Shown: piece by piece, positions 1 through 7,126 of the stretch
Position numbering within the stretch: the first letter of the stretch is position 1
How the letters are laid out: every line of letters begins with the position of its first letter
Source of the DNA: Lactococcus garvieae
Lineage (GTDB): Bacteria > Bacillota > Bacilli > Lactobacillales > Streptococcaceae
DNA length: 64,000 nt
Direction of reading: 5' to 3'
NCBI RefSeq assembly: GCF_016758115.1
Contig: NZ_WIVG01000005.1
Coordinates: 1-64,000 of the forward strand
Notes under the pieces: generated by a model
Seen by the model: the letters and a program-made list of their open reading frames with translations, nothing else
Told to the model about the DNA's origin: nothing
Databases searched by the model: none
Position numbers and translations under genes: made by a program

Positions 1-40
1 CTCATTTTTTAGCGAGTACCACCGCAGAGTTGACAGAGCC
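1..40 (-). repeat. ISL3-type terminal inverted repeat (outer edge at 40)
   Basis: Read on the minus strand from 40 this begins GGCTCTGTCAACTCTGCGG, the style of ISL3-family insertion sequence ends. The body of that IS would lie to the left, outside the window. The same end recurs at 60315-60350 (about 33 of 38 bases shared) and, facing the other way, at 39-76. Confidence 0.55.
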
Positions 41-76
41 TCTGTTTACTCTGCGGTGGTAAACCGATAAAATGAG
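39..76 (+). repeat. Second ISL3-type end, facing right
   Basis: The sequence CTCTGTTTACTCTGCGGTGG matches the inner part of the 1-40 end in inverted orientation, so two IS ends abut around position 40. The IS remnant it belongs to runs rightward into the transposase fragment at 122-265. The two ends together can fold as a hairpin of 13 bp (ACCACCGCAGAGT with its complement). Confidence 0.5.
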
Positions 77-91
77 TTTAAAAACACGAGA

Positions 92-117
92 AAGTCATCA
101 AAAGCTGATGACTTTTT
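92..117. terminator. Hairpin with T-run
   Basis: AAGTCATC and GATGACTT form a stem followed by TTTTTTAG on the plus strand. It lies between the IS end and the transposase stop codon. Confidence 0.5.
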
Positions 118-121
118 TAGT

Positions 122-265
122 TACGCTTTGTGAGAATTTGTTGGAGCAAAATCCGTTTTCTAAGATGATCAAAACGCCCAAAACCAAAGGCAATACGCTT
201 GATGAGTTTACAGAGATTGTTCTTACCTTCGAGAGCGTCGTTGGAATAGGGCGAAATAAGACCTC
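122..265 (-). pseudogene. ISL3-family transposase C-terminal remnant
   Basis: The minus strand from about 265 to the stop at 122 translates to a C-terminal fragment containing PYSNDALEGKNNLCKLIKR, followed by GFGRFDHLRKRILL. This is the hallmark C-terminal pattern of ISL3-family DDE transposases (YSN-x2-EG-x-N near the catalytic glutamate). Only about 47 residues remain and a hairpin replaces the upstream part, so the gene is dead. It sits directly inside the IS end at 39-76, as expected for the 3' end of such a gene. Confidence 0.6.
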
Positions 266-307
266 GTGAAATGCTCTGCTTGTGTTTAAGCAGATGAGGT
301 TTTTTTG
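262..307 (+). terminator. Nested hairpin with T-run
   Basis: CCTC...GAGG encloses GCTT...TAAGC and is followed by seven T residues. It marks the break point of the transposase remnant. Confidence 0.45.
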
Positions 308-781
308 GGGGTATCGAAGGACTACTAAACGCTATTAGTAGAGTGATTTAGTATTTGATAGAGCCTTAAAAATTTTGGAAGGGAGAAACTTAGTGATCCC
401 TTCTTAGCTACTAGTTATACTGGGAGAAATATTCCTCATATTTTTGTTTAATTTAGATTTATACTGATATTTTTTAACAGCTAAAAGATACTTTAGCTGT
501 TTTATTTTTGGTAGTGGAGCTGTTTATGTAGCACTGCTGATAAATGTCAGATAATTTCTATAGATTACTTTACTATGAAAATAGAGAGCCGTATATGCTA
601 GTTTTTTTGTCAAGATGTCAGTTTACAATCTGGAACTTAAAAAATGTCGAGATTTTCTATTATGTTTTAGAAATTTAAGTTTTACATCTATGTCTTAGAG
701 TACGGTAATGTATCCCAGTAACAGCTATAGTTAAGCAACTTTTACGTTCAAGTATCTAGCTATATCTGACTACATTTGATT
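308..781. other. Gene-free stretch left of the island
   Basis: I see no open frame with a ribosome binding site here. The stretch is AT-rich and stop-rich on both strands. Its last ~45 bases weakly resemble the sequence downstream of rpsD (62800-62845). Confidence 0.5.
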
Positions 782-809
782 AAAAGGTTCATAAAAAGTG
801 TCATAAATT
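782..809 (+). repeat. attL: left 28-bp direct repeat
   Basis: It begins AAAAGGTTCATAAAAAGTG and is identical over 28 bp to 16979-17006. A 24/28 match lies at 62846-62873 downstream of rpsD. Confidence 0.8.
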
Positions 810-824
810 TTTACTAGGCAAGGG

Positions 825-852
825 GGCTGTATATCAGTGATATACGGCTTTT
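825..852 (+). terminator. Terminator just inside attL
   Basis: GCTGTATATC and GATATACGGC pair around AGT and are followed by TTTTTT. The same arrangement (att-like sequence, then this hairpin) recurs at 62889-62920. Confidence 0.7.
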
Positions 853-928
853 TTATTTGTTTGAACACGCGCATTAAGTGCTTTATTATCTTGTACCTGT
901 TAAGTTAACAGATACGGAACGTTCTTTA

Positions 929-990
929 TGTTACAATTGAGATAGACAGATAAATCACAGAACCCAGCCCATTGTCAGTGGGCTTTTTGT
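929..990 (+). ncRNA. Tiny transcription unit 1 (extended -10 plus terminator)
   Basis: An extended -10 element TGTTACAAT (929-937) is followed after about 28 nt by the hairpin AGCCCATT-gtc-AGTGGGCT and T-run (966-989). The predicted transcript is about 45 nt and contains AGATAAATCA (948-957), which unit 2 shares at the same distance from its -10. I see no open frame in it. An sRNA, decoy or abandoned leader are all possible. Confidence 0.4.
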
Positions 991-1278
991 TTTTAGAATC
1001 TTTATTAAAGAGTTTAATCACGCGCATTTAGCGCTTTATTTTACTTGGTTTACTATAGTGTGACTTTCACTTTTTATTAGAAAAATATGAGGTCATCTCA
1101 TTATTTTACACCCCCTTTACTTTTTAAAATTCTGTGCAACTTTTTTCGTGACTCCTCCTACCCTATCCTCCAATGAAAAATATTTTTTTATTTTGGATAG
1201 GGGGGGCTTAAAATAGAGGTTCATATCAAATACAGATAAGAGTTTCACTGTTTAAATAAGCGCTAAAGTATCTATCTG

Positions 1279-1344
1279 TGTTATAATAATTACGGTAGAT
1301 AAATCATATGCCTAAGTCTCGCGTCCACAAGTGGGCGTTTTTTT
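1279..1344 (+). ncRNA. Tiny transcription unit 2 (paralogue of unit 1)
   Basis: An extended -10 TGTTATAAT (1279-1287) precedes AGATAAATCA (1297-1306) and the hairpin CGTCCAC-aa-GTGGGCG with seven T (1322-1344). The predicted RNA is about 45-50 nt. The hairpin differs in sequence from unit 1 while promoter and spacing are kept. Confidence 0.4.
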
Positions 1345-1495
1345 ATTTGCTTTGTATCAATAGGCAGAAACGCTCCATAAGCTCACAGTTTGAACGCTGT
1401 GAGCTTTTATTATGGTCTAGGTATAAAAATATTAAAGAGCGAGTAAAAGCGCGTGAGAACGTAAAAAGCCTGTTCTTCATAACGGACTTTTAACC

Positions 1496-1819
1496 CTATT
1501 TCTCGCCATATTCTTTGGCTATCTTTTTGACTTGTTTAATAGGCTCAGTACATAAGCGTTGAACTGCACTATAAGACATCTCTTTTTGTTTTGCTACTTC
1601 GTTAATGTTTAACTCATCCACGAACCGCAACCTTATTAACTCTATAACTTCCTCGCTTAGAGGTTCAAAGATTTCGTCTAACTTATCGATTGTTTGCCTG
1701 TTCTTCTTAATCTGTGTATCATCTCCGCCGAACCGTTTAATATAGTTCTCCGCACGGCTGGTAGACTTTTGTATAAATCCTAGTAAGTAGAACCGTATCA
1801 AATATTTGTAATCGCTCAT
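1496..1819 (-). CDS. ArpU/RinA-like phage transcriptional regulator
   Basis: This is a 107-residue protein starting MSDYKYLIRF, after an AAGGAG ribosome binding site. A longer frame to 1879 exists but runs through a hairpin and lacks a site. The C-terminal half, around residues 55-100, has the sigma-region-4-like helix-turn-helix pattern LSEEVIELIRLRFVDEL followed by NEVAKQKEMSYSAVQRL. That pattern is typical of the small ArpU/RinA/DUF722-type regulators that activate late or packaging genes in Gram-positive phages. It is the leftmost gene of the island, transcribed toward attL, with no late genes left to control inside the element. It may act on a helper phage or be a remnant of a longer late module. 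The family call is from sequence pattern only. Confidence 0.6.
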   Translation of the reverse strand: MSDYKYLIRFYLLGFIQKSTSRAENYIKRFGGDDTQIKKNRQTIDKLDEIFEPLSEEVIELIRLRFVDELNINEVAKQKEMSYSAVQRLCTEPIKQVKKIAKEYGEK

Positions 1820-1834
1820 GGTAGAATGCTCCTT

Positions 1835-1896
1835 ATGATATAATAATGGTGTTAGTAACATAGTATTTGTCAAGCCCATTGCCAGCGGGCTTTTTG
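1835..1896 (+). ncRNA. Tiny transcription unit 3, divergent from the ArpU-like gene
   Basis: An extended -10 TGATATAAT (1835-1843) is followed by the hairpin AGCCC...GGGCT with a T-run (1873-1895), giving a predicted RNA of about 45 nt. It leaves divergently from just upstream of the gene at 1496-1819. Its hairpin resembles that of unit 1. Confidence 0.35.
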
Positions 1897-1939
1897 TGTT
1901 TGAATAACTCGCGATACCTTGTACTAACCTTATACTAAT

Positions 1940-2023
1940 GGTGTAACTGTTGGTGTAGAGATAGGTGTAACATCTGGTGTAAGGTTAGGTGTAGAAGTTA
2001 GTGTAAAACCTGGTGTGGCAACC
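1940..2023 (+). repeat. Seven 12-bp iterons (GGTGTA-N6)
   Basis: GGTGTA (AGTGTA once, GGTGTG once) starts at 1940, 1952, 1964, 1976, 1988, 2000 and 2012, an exact 12-bp period with variable second halves. Downstream are further ACCTTACC/ACCTTAGC/ACCTTGC repeats (about 2021-2630) in a T-rich tract. Iterons like these mark replication origins or regulatory arrays. The matching reading frame has no start codon, so coding is unlikely. Confidence 0.7.
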
Positions 2024-2729
2024 TTACCAAAACCTTACCATATTTTTGTACGCCTTTGCTTTAGGACTTTTTTTGTCAACAAAAGTCAACATTTTTTTAA
2101 CAACCTTAGCCTAACCTTAACCCCCTAAAGTCTCTGTACCTCCCCAAAATCTCCCTGCTTACCTTACCGTAACCTTACCGTCTGAGTGAGGACAAGGGCC
2201 CTATATTATGCACTTTTAGATAATAAATATTGCTCCTCCACCTTAGGGAAAACTTAGGGGGATGTTAACATCATTTTTTTGCTCACAACTTACTTAAGCC
2301 ATTTTTGGCTTCTGCTCATTGTTCAATGATACGTGCCTAGCTTATGCTCTCATATTACTATAAATAATTAACCAGCGCATTTTTGCGCGCGTTCATTTAC
2401 ATAATGAGTCTACAAATATTACTGAGAGAACTTTTTCCCCAGCTAAATTTGAGGACACCGCAATTTTACTCATGTTTTTATGTCCCTTTCTCACTAAAAT
2501 AAATGACAAGTTTTAACAGGTTTTCGTCTCTCTTTTTATGGTGTCCGAAATGTCCGGATGATTGTTTTTTTTTGCTCACATTTGCAACTCATCAATATCT
2601 CCTACCTTGCTAAAACCTTGCTAAAAAATATGGGGTGAACTTTTGAGAGGTTGACCTATTTTTAAGAAAAAGGTAAAACAGTTGCGCGTGAGGTGCATGT
2701 TAACCAGTCGTACCCCTAAACTATGAAAA
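2024..2729. other. Gene-free, T-rich tract with ACCTTACC-type repeats
   Basis: No plausible gene is seen. Pairs of ACCTTACC-like octamers spaced 11-12 bp apart occur near 2021-2040, 2100-2116, 2160-2182 and 2602-2623 among long T-runs. With the iterons this makes a low-melting, repeat-rich block of the kind found at satellite and plasmid origins. Confidence 0.45.
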
Positions 2730-2751
2730 GCCCAGTCCATGGACTAGGCTA
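2730..2751. terminator. Bidirectional terminator
   Basis: AGCCCAGTCCATGGACTAGGCT is a near-perfect palindrome with a T-run on the plus side and TTTTC on the minus side. It can end the leftward operon after the gene at 2756-2995. Confidence 0.6.
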
Positions 2752-2755
2752 TTTT

Positions 2756-2995
2756 TTATTTATCAAAGAGCGAAATCTCTCCGCCCGTGTCCTCCCCGTC
2801 ATATCTTACACCCGTCTTATGCTTGCGCTGTAGTGGTCTTGCTCTAAAGCCTAAGAAGGAGTTATCCGCATTAAAGGAGTCACGCTTGTTTATCTGTTCT
2901 GGGGAAAGTAGCTCAAATTCTTCGGCCAATTGTTCTAAGCCTTGACTGGGTATGCCTGCTATAAAGTCACAGACCTTGATTATCTTGTTTAGCAA
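2756..2995 (-). CDS. Hypothetical protein, last gene of the leftward island operon
   Basis: This 79-residue protein has a TTG start at 2995 (MLNKIIKVCDFIAG) and an AAAGGA site about 11 nt upstream. It is not recognised. The C-terminal half is basic and polar, with RARPLQRKHKTGVRY, and the protein ends in GGEISLFDK. It is the last frame before the terminator at 2730-2751. The position after the replication gene suggests an accessory of the replication or packaging-interference module, but nothing in the sequence shows this. Confidence 0.45.
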   Translation of the reverse strand: MLNKIIKVCDFIAGIPSQGLEQLAEEFELLSPEQINKRDSFNADNSFLGFRARPLQRKHKTGVRYDGEDTGGEISLFDK

Positions 2996-3174
2996 TAGTT
3001 ATTGTTCCTTTCCCTTTCTGGTTTCTGTGATGTGTCTGCTTACAAATGCTAAGGTATCGCCGCGCAATCTCACAGGCTTTTCTTTCTAGGGTCGCCCAAT
3101 TTTGTCCTACCCTTTCCTTTGGAGCGTTGCGGACGATTATAGGTGATGTTCTATTTTACCTTGTGGCTTTCTCC
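2996..3174 (-). pseudogene. Possible degenerate reading frame
   Basis: The minus strand holds a frame without a usable start that reads protein-like (IIVRNAPKERVGQNWATL, then ERKACEIARRYLSICKQ). It begins just after the stop of the 57-aa gene at 3175-3348 and could be a frameshifted continuation or an independent small gene with an unusual start. Confidence 0.25.
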
Positions 3175-3348
3175 CTAGACTCGCTTAACGGTGACGATAC
3201 TCCGCAAGTTAAATATCTCGTCTTCAATGGTTAAGGTCTTACGGGTAGTGTTGAGTGCTTTTTTAAGTTGATTGTAAAAAGTTTCATCATATTCTCGGGT
3301 GATGTAATTTTCTCCTGTGGTACAGATAACTACTTTCCTATACTTCAT
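3175..3348 (-). CDS. Small 57-aa hypothetical protein
   Basis: Reading from ATG at 3348 to TAG at 3175 gives 57 residues, beginning MKYRKVVICTTGENYITREY and ending RSIVTVKRV. A clear AAAGAGGTC ribosome binding site lies 7-8 nt upstream. It sits in the leftward operon downstream of the replication gene. The central stretch YDETFYNQLKKALNTTRKTL is amphipathic. I do not recognise a family. Confidence 0.5.
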   Translation of the reverse strand: MKYRKVVICTTGENYITREYDETFYNQLKKALNTTRKTLTIEDEIFNLRSIVTVKRV

Positions 3349-3370
3349 AAATAGACCTCTTTTCTTTAAA

Positions 3371-3750
3371 ATTGGTATAGCTTATTTTCCCCCTTTTTTG
3401 GAGTAGAGAATTTTTAGTTATTTTTTTAGTATTTTGAGTATTTTCACGCCTCTTGGATACCAAAAAGGGACACCTCATAAACCGCACTGTTGAGCCTAGA
3501 ATACTCAAAATACCGAAATTTTGGTATTTTTCTCTTAAGAGAGAGAAGAAAAGAATATATGAATAAAAAAATTGGTATAGTTTCATTAAAAAAGATGTAG
3601 AGTAGATAGATACAATAACTTATAAATTTGTATCTCTTATAGAGAAATACCGATTTATTGGTATTATTGGTATTCTTTACTTTAGTAGTGCTATTTGAGC
3701 TTATTGGTAAAATAGTATACTTTGGTATTTTTAAGGCATTTGAATACCAT
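3371..3750. repeat. TTGGTAT-box array in AT-rich DNA after the replication gene
   Basis: About ten copies of TTGGTAT or its complement ATACC(A/G)A occur, for example at 3372, 3510-3530, 3572, 3646-3675, 3700, 3722 and 3743. Two pairs form palindromes: 3507-3530 (AAAATACCGAAA, then TTTTGGTATTTT) and 3646-3665. The tract is very AT-rich and lies directly downstream of the replication gene, where Gram-positive satellite origins usually sit. Confidence 0.55.
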
Positions 3751-3754
3751 TTTC

Positions 3755-5464
3755 TCAAGGCGGGGGAGTTATCTCCATTAAGCTTTCAAGGTAAGCAATC
3801 ATAGCCTTACCTGCTCGGCTTGCATTGGCAATGACAAAGGCTTTCTTAGAGGTGTAGCGCTGTTCCTGCTGGAGAAAAACCTTCCTATTGACCTGTTTCC
3901 AGCCTATATTAAACAAGGCTTGTTTGCGACGTTCCCCCTTTCTGCTCCCTTGGTAAGTGTCCTTAAGAAGCTGAACCAGCTCGGGATATTCGCCGTAATA
4001 AATCACATCAATGCCCTTGCTTCGTTCTTCAAGAATAAAGACTTGCACATCGTCAAATTCAAAAGTTTCGCTGTTAAAGTTGTTCATCTCAACATTTTTG
4101 AAATTAAATTGATAGTCTTCTGTTTTCCAGTAGAGGAAAGAGCTGATTAAGGCAGCCACTCCCGCGCTTGCTTTAGCTGTTCGACTGGTGCTTTCCTTGG
4201 TGTGTTCGGTAAAAGCTTCCCAGTAAGGTTTAAAGATTGCTTCACGAACCTTGTCGCTCTCGCCTTTTGGCCTATCTCTAAAAGAAATATTTACGGCTCG
4301 GCTGTTCATGTCTGAGGAAAGCAAGACCGCCTCATTACTGTCTATGGCAAGAACACCCGTCAAATTGACGTCCGCATAGTTTTGGCCAATTAAACGGGCA
4401 GGATGTCTACTTTCAGTTGCCAATATTTTAAGGTAGCGTTCTAGCTCCCGGTTAATTTCGCCTGCTTCGGTCACAAGTAACATCTCCCCACCGTCATAGC
4501 TTGCCCAGGCAAAGTCACTCATCTTGCCTTTGAGACTGTCTATGTCTATATCTTTGGTTTCAAAGATTGAACGGATAACCTTATGCCTGAGCCCTTTTCC
4601 TGTACGTACACCCGATTTACTGATAAAGAAACGGGTTTTTGTAATCTCGCGACAAGCCACAAGCATAGTGTAGACAGGTTGTAGCTTTGCATTGTGTAAG
4701 CTGTCGGGGTCATCAATAACCCTATCAAGGTAATTATCATAGGTCTTCATACAGTCCATGACCTCCCGCCATGTACAATCGAAAACCTTGAAATAGGTTT
4801 CGTCATCTTGAATCGTTCGGTCTGGCATAAGCTTTTTCTCTTGTAGATCAAGTTGAAAGTCCTGACAGGCGATAACTGCTGTTTTTATTTCCTTAATCGG
4901 CTTTAACTCTAAATGTTCATGGATAAACTGGATAATGTCCACAAGCTCCCGAGTAGAGAACCTGTTCCCCTTTCCGCCCACCTTATAACGGCGAGAAACT
5001 TCAAATTCTGAAAGCAATTGAAATTGACTGTTGTTAATCAAGTACAGCGCCTTGTTATAAAAGGCAATTGTCCCAAAGAGATAGTCTAGAATTGTCCTTA
5101 TGTATCGAGGTATGGGCTTGTTTGATGTGACCACTTCGATTTTTTCCGTGCCGTCTTCTACTCTCTTTTCTTTCGTGTTTGCGCCCCCATAGAAGATAGA
5201 CAGGGTGCTTATGCCGTTGTTTAAGAAGAGACTAGGGCGTTTGACCCGTTTCTTTTCTGCCCCGTCAATCTGGATGTAGGGATATTCATACAGGTCATTC
5301 TGCAAGACTTGAACAAAGTCCAAAGCCTTAGGTATTTCTGCACTGTCCACATTGTCGAACTGTTCCCAAGGCAGGGTTTTAACCTTGTCTAAGTTTTTGA
5401 CAAGTTGCCCTCTTACCTTTTTTAGTTCTTCCAGTTCTTTTATTCGTTGTTCTGTTCCTGTCAC
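3755..5464 (-). CDS. Satellite replication protein, SF3/D5-helicase-like
   Basis: This is a 569-residue protein. I place the start at GTG 5464: the upstream gene's TGA overlaps it (GTGA) and GGAGG lies 7 nt before it, whereas the ATG at 5491 has no site. The centre carries ISKSGVRTGKGLR (around residues 290-302), a Walker A variant as in superfamily-3 and D5-type helicases. It is followed by GGEMLLVTEAGE (around 325-336), a candidate Walker B. A DNLYEYPY-like N-terminal region may carry primase or DNA-binding activity. In satellites such a protein melts the element's own origin, and repeat-rich DNA follows the gene at 3371-3750. The family is inferred from these motifs; overall homology could not be tested. 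Confidence 0.65.
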   Translation of the reverse strand: MTGTEQRIKELEELKKVRGQLVKNLDKVKTLPWEQFDNVDSAEIPKALDFVQVLQNDLYEYPYIQIDGAEKKRVKRPSLFLNNGISTLSIFYGGANTKEKRVEDGTEKIEVVTSNKPIPRYIRTILDYLFGTIAFYNKALYLINNSQFQLLSEFEVSRRYKVGGKGNRFSTRELVDIIQFIHEHLELKPIKEIKTAVIACQDFQLDLQEKKLMPDRTIQDDETYFKVFDCTWREVMDCMKTYDNYLDRVIDDPDSLHNAKLQPVYTMLVACREITKTRFFISKSGVRTGKGLRHKVIRSIFETKDIDIDSLKGKMSDFAWASYDGGEMLLVTEAGEINRELERYLKILATESRHPARLIGQNYADVNLTGVLAIDSNEAVLLSSDMNSRAVNISFRDRPKGESDKVREAIFKPYWEAFTEHTKESTSRTAKASAGVAALISSFLYWKTEDYQFNFKNVEMNNFNSETFEFDDVQVFILEERSKGIDVIYYGEYPELVQLLKDTYQGSRKGERRKQALFNIGWKQVNRKVFLQQEQRYTSKKAFVIANASRAGKAMIAYLESLMEITPPP

Positions 5465-5790
5465 TCCGTATCCTCCAACTGTTCCAGCCAATCCAACTCC
5501 GCAAGATTATAGCCGTCCACTGCGCGTGAAATACTGCTTCCCGTGCGCATTTTCTTAAGAATACCTAGCCGTCTTTCTTCTTCGCTCGTAGGGATAAAAT
5601 AGCCGTCATCTACTGAGCCAATTGCACAGCCCATGCTCTGTAGCCTCTCTATCCTAGCTTGTAAGCCTCGCCCTGTGAGGTTGAGTTGTCGTTCTAGAGT
5701 GTTAAGCTTAATGGCTCGGTCAATCCCTTGATGTGACTTCATAGCCTCTAGAATAGCTTGGTCTGTTTTTGAAAAATCTGTAAGTTTCAT
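5461..5790 (-). CDS. Winged-helix DNA-binding protein of the replication operon
   Basis: This is a 109-residue protein whose stop overlaps the start of the replication gene (GTGA) and whose ATG overlaps the stop of the 62-aa gene (TAATG), so all three are translationally coupled. Residues 8-70 (QAILEAMKSHQGIDRAIKLN, then ERQLNLTGRGLQARIERLQSMG) have the periodicity of a winged helix-turn-helix with a recognition helix near GRGLQARIERL, followed by a beta-hairpin-like GYFIPTS. The family is not named. It may be a replication initiator partner or operon regulator. Confidence 0.55.
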   Translation of the reverse strand: MKLTDFSKTDQAILEAMKSHQGIDRAIKLNTLERQLNLTGRGLQARIERLQSMGCAIGSVDDGYFIPTSEEERRLGILKKMRTGSSISRAVDGYNLAELDWLEQLEDTE

Positions 5791-5978
5791 TATTTCCCCT
5801 CCCTGCCTTTACTCCATATTTTGTCAATTTTAGCGTACAAAGCGTTTGTAAATTCATCCGCTAAATTGTTTATAGTTTCATAAGTTACATCGTTTAAAAC
5901 CGTTCGTTTCTGGATGGAGTTGAGCAATTTAGACAATTTCCGTCTCATTTCAGCTTTTTCTTCTGCGGTCATATTCAT
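5790..5978 (-). CDS. Small 62-aa helical protein, first of the replication trio
   Basis: It starts at ATG 5978, with AAGGAG 9 nt upstream. The protein is charged and helical (MNMTAEEKAEMRRKLSKLLN ... KIDKIWSKGREGK) with no cysteines or membrane segment. It is coupled by TAATG to the next gene. The family is not recognised; position suggests a role in replication of the island. Confidence 0.45.
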   Translation of the reverse strand: MNMTAEEKAEMRRKLSKLLNSIQKRTVLNDVTYETINNLADEFTNALYAKIDKIWSKGREGK

Positions 5979-6084
5979 GTTGCCATTCTCCTTAATTTCG
6001 TTTATTTTGTTAAAAAAGTACCGTTTTCGATAGGTACACAGACTTCTAAAGTCCGCTTAGTATTATTTATCGCCTAACAATGAC

Positions 6085-6106
6085 AATCGCCAAATTTGCC
6101 ATTATA
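6085..6106 (-). promoter_or_regulatory. Palindrome overlapping a leftward -10
   Basis: AATCGCCAAATTTGCCATT is a near-perfect palindrome whose right edge overlaps a minus-strand TATAAT (6101-6106). It lies about 110 bp upstream of the replication trio. No good -35 is visible, which would fit an activated or repressed promoter. Confidence 0.4.
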
Positions 6107-6144
6107 CGATAATTTTTCGCCATGTTTTTTCTGTACTTGTTTAC

Positions 6145-6164
6145 CTTGTATAAGTCCTTGCCTG
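6145..6164 (+). repeat. 20-bp direct repeat, copy 1
   Basis: CTTGTATAAGTCCTTGCCTG is identical to 15735-15754 upstream of the integrase, in the same orientation. The two copies precede the two functional ends of the element's life cycle (replication and integration), so a shared regulator or an integrase/excisionase arm site is possible. Confidence 0.7.
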
Positions 6165-6170
6165 ACTTTT

Positions 6171-6452
6171 TTATTTAAGTGATAAAAATTTGCGTATCTC
6201 GTCCCTGTCGTAATAGACTTTACGTGTGTTTTCAATGGGAGGCTCGTATCGTTTTAAGCCCTCATCTTCCCACTTGTCCAATGTCCCCCAATCAATATCA
6301 AGTTCTTTGAGAACTATACTTTGAGGGATAAGCCCAATCTGAGAGTGTTTTTTATCGTCTTCTTGATTGATAAAATCTTGAATAGCTTCAAGTATGGGAC
6401 GCGCAATATCACGCGCCAATGTCTTTATAAACTCTTTGTCAAAGATGTTCAT
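6171..6452 (-). CDS. Excisionase/MerR-like HTH protein
   Basis: This is a 93-residue protein with a GAGGGGG site before ATG 6452. The C-terminal half (PQSIVLKELDIDWGTLDKWE, then ENTRKVYYDRDEIRKFLSLK) matches the helix-turn-helix-17 / excisionase layout: a short HTH, then the tail in which a basic strand ends in a YYDRDEI-like motif. It overlaps the preceding XRE gene by 14 bp. Small proteins of this type act as Xis or as minor repressors on islands. Which it is here cannot be decided. Confidence 0.55.
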   Translation of the reverse strand: MNIFDKEFIKTLARDIARPILEAIQDFINQEDDKKHSQIGLIPQSIVLKELDIDWGTLDKWEDEGLKRYEPPIENTRKVYYDRDEIRKFLSLK

Positions 6453-6654
6453 CTTTGTCCCCCTCGTCTATTAATTGCGCTACAGTAACTCCGAAATATT
6501 TTGCAATGGTTGATAATTCGCTTAGTTTAGGTGTCCTCTGACCGTTTTCCCAAGTAGAAAGAGTAGATTTTGCTTTACCTAAGGCTTTTCCTAATTCTTC
6601 TAGTGTCATTTTGTTGCTTTTTCTTAAAACTCGGAAATTTTTTGCGAAATTCAT
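6439..6654 (-). CDS. XRE-family HTH regulator
   Basis: This is a 71-residue protein. The start is MNFAKNFRVL at 6654 (AAAGGCGG upstream); a longer frame to 6717 lacks a site. Residues 5-60 form a canonical XRE helix-turn-helix (TLEELGKALGKAKSTLSTWE) with an acidic tail. It follows the 156-aa gene with 1 bp between and overlaps the next gene, so it belongs to the leftward operon. Confidence 0.75.
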   Translation of the reverse strand: MNFAKNFRVLRKSNKMTLEELGKALGKAKSTLSTWENGQRTPKLSELSTIAKYFGVTVAQLIDEGDKDEHL

Positions 6655-6655
6655 A

Positions 6656-7126
6656 TTACACCGCCTTTCTGTCTGTTGTAAGTTCAAGTACTGCAGTATT
6701 GAGCTTACTAATATCAATGTTTAATGCATGGGCTAGTTCTGCTCTATCGTTTTCTGTTAGCGCTCCGATATTGTTCCGGTGTTTTCTGCGTTGTCGTTCC
6801 TGTCTGACCCCACGGCTAAAGGCGATTTCGTAAATAGTCTCATAGGCAAAAAGTCGATACCATTCCGCCCAAAAGTTGCCAATAGAATCAGAAGCCAATC
6901 TTTGTATATCTTTTTCTACAAGTTCAGCAAGCACATATAATCCGTCTGGTAATTTCGAGTTTTTACTTGCCCTATAAATTTCTTGTCTGACTTGATGACG
7001 TTCTAAAAAGCCTCTGCGAACAGTTATTTTCTTGGGCAAGACGCTTTTGTTTATAACATGGGTATGCTTGGAAGTTTTGAGAATTACAGTATTTTTCATA
7101 GGCATAACTTTCATTTTTTTCATCAT
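6656..7126 (-). CDS. Hypothetical basic protein of the island
   Basis: This is a 156-residue protein starting MMKKMKVMPMKN at 7126, with GGAGGTG 7 nt upstream and an ATGA overlap with the preceding gene. It is strongly basic in two blocks (KKITVRRGFLERHQVRQEIY and SRGVRQERQRRKHRNN), which suggests nucleic-acid binding. The middle (NFWAEWYRLFAYETIYEIAF) is aromatic. No family is recognised. Confidence 0.5.
   Translation of the reverse strand: MMKKMKVMPMKNTVILKTSKHTHVINKSVLPKKITVRRGFLERHQVRQEIYRASKNSKLPDGLYVLAELVEKDIQRLASDSIGNFWAEWYRLFAYETIYEIAFSRGVRQERQRRKHRNNIGALTENDRAELAHALNIDISKLNTAVLELTTDRKAV

Noticed and set aside
72-269. 65-aa plus-strand open frame
   Set aside because: It runs through a terminator and is the antisense of the transposase remnant; no ribosome binding site.
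1308-1493. 61-aa open frame
   Set aside because: It starts inside the terminator of tiny unit 2 and has no ribosome binding site.
1940-2110. Possible protein with GV tetrapeptide repeats
   Set aside because: The frame over the 12-bp iterons has a stop just before it and no start codon; a DNA-level iteron array explains the period better.
3338-3758. Two overlapping minus-strand frames (82 and 104 aa)
   Set aside because: They lie in the AT-rich TTGGTAT array, are dominated by K, N, I, Y and F from base composition, and lack ribosome binding sites.
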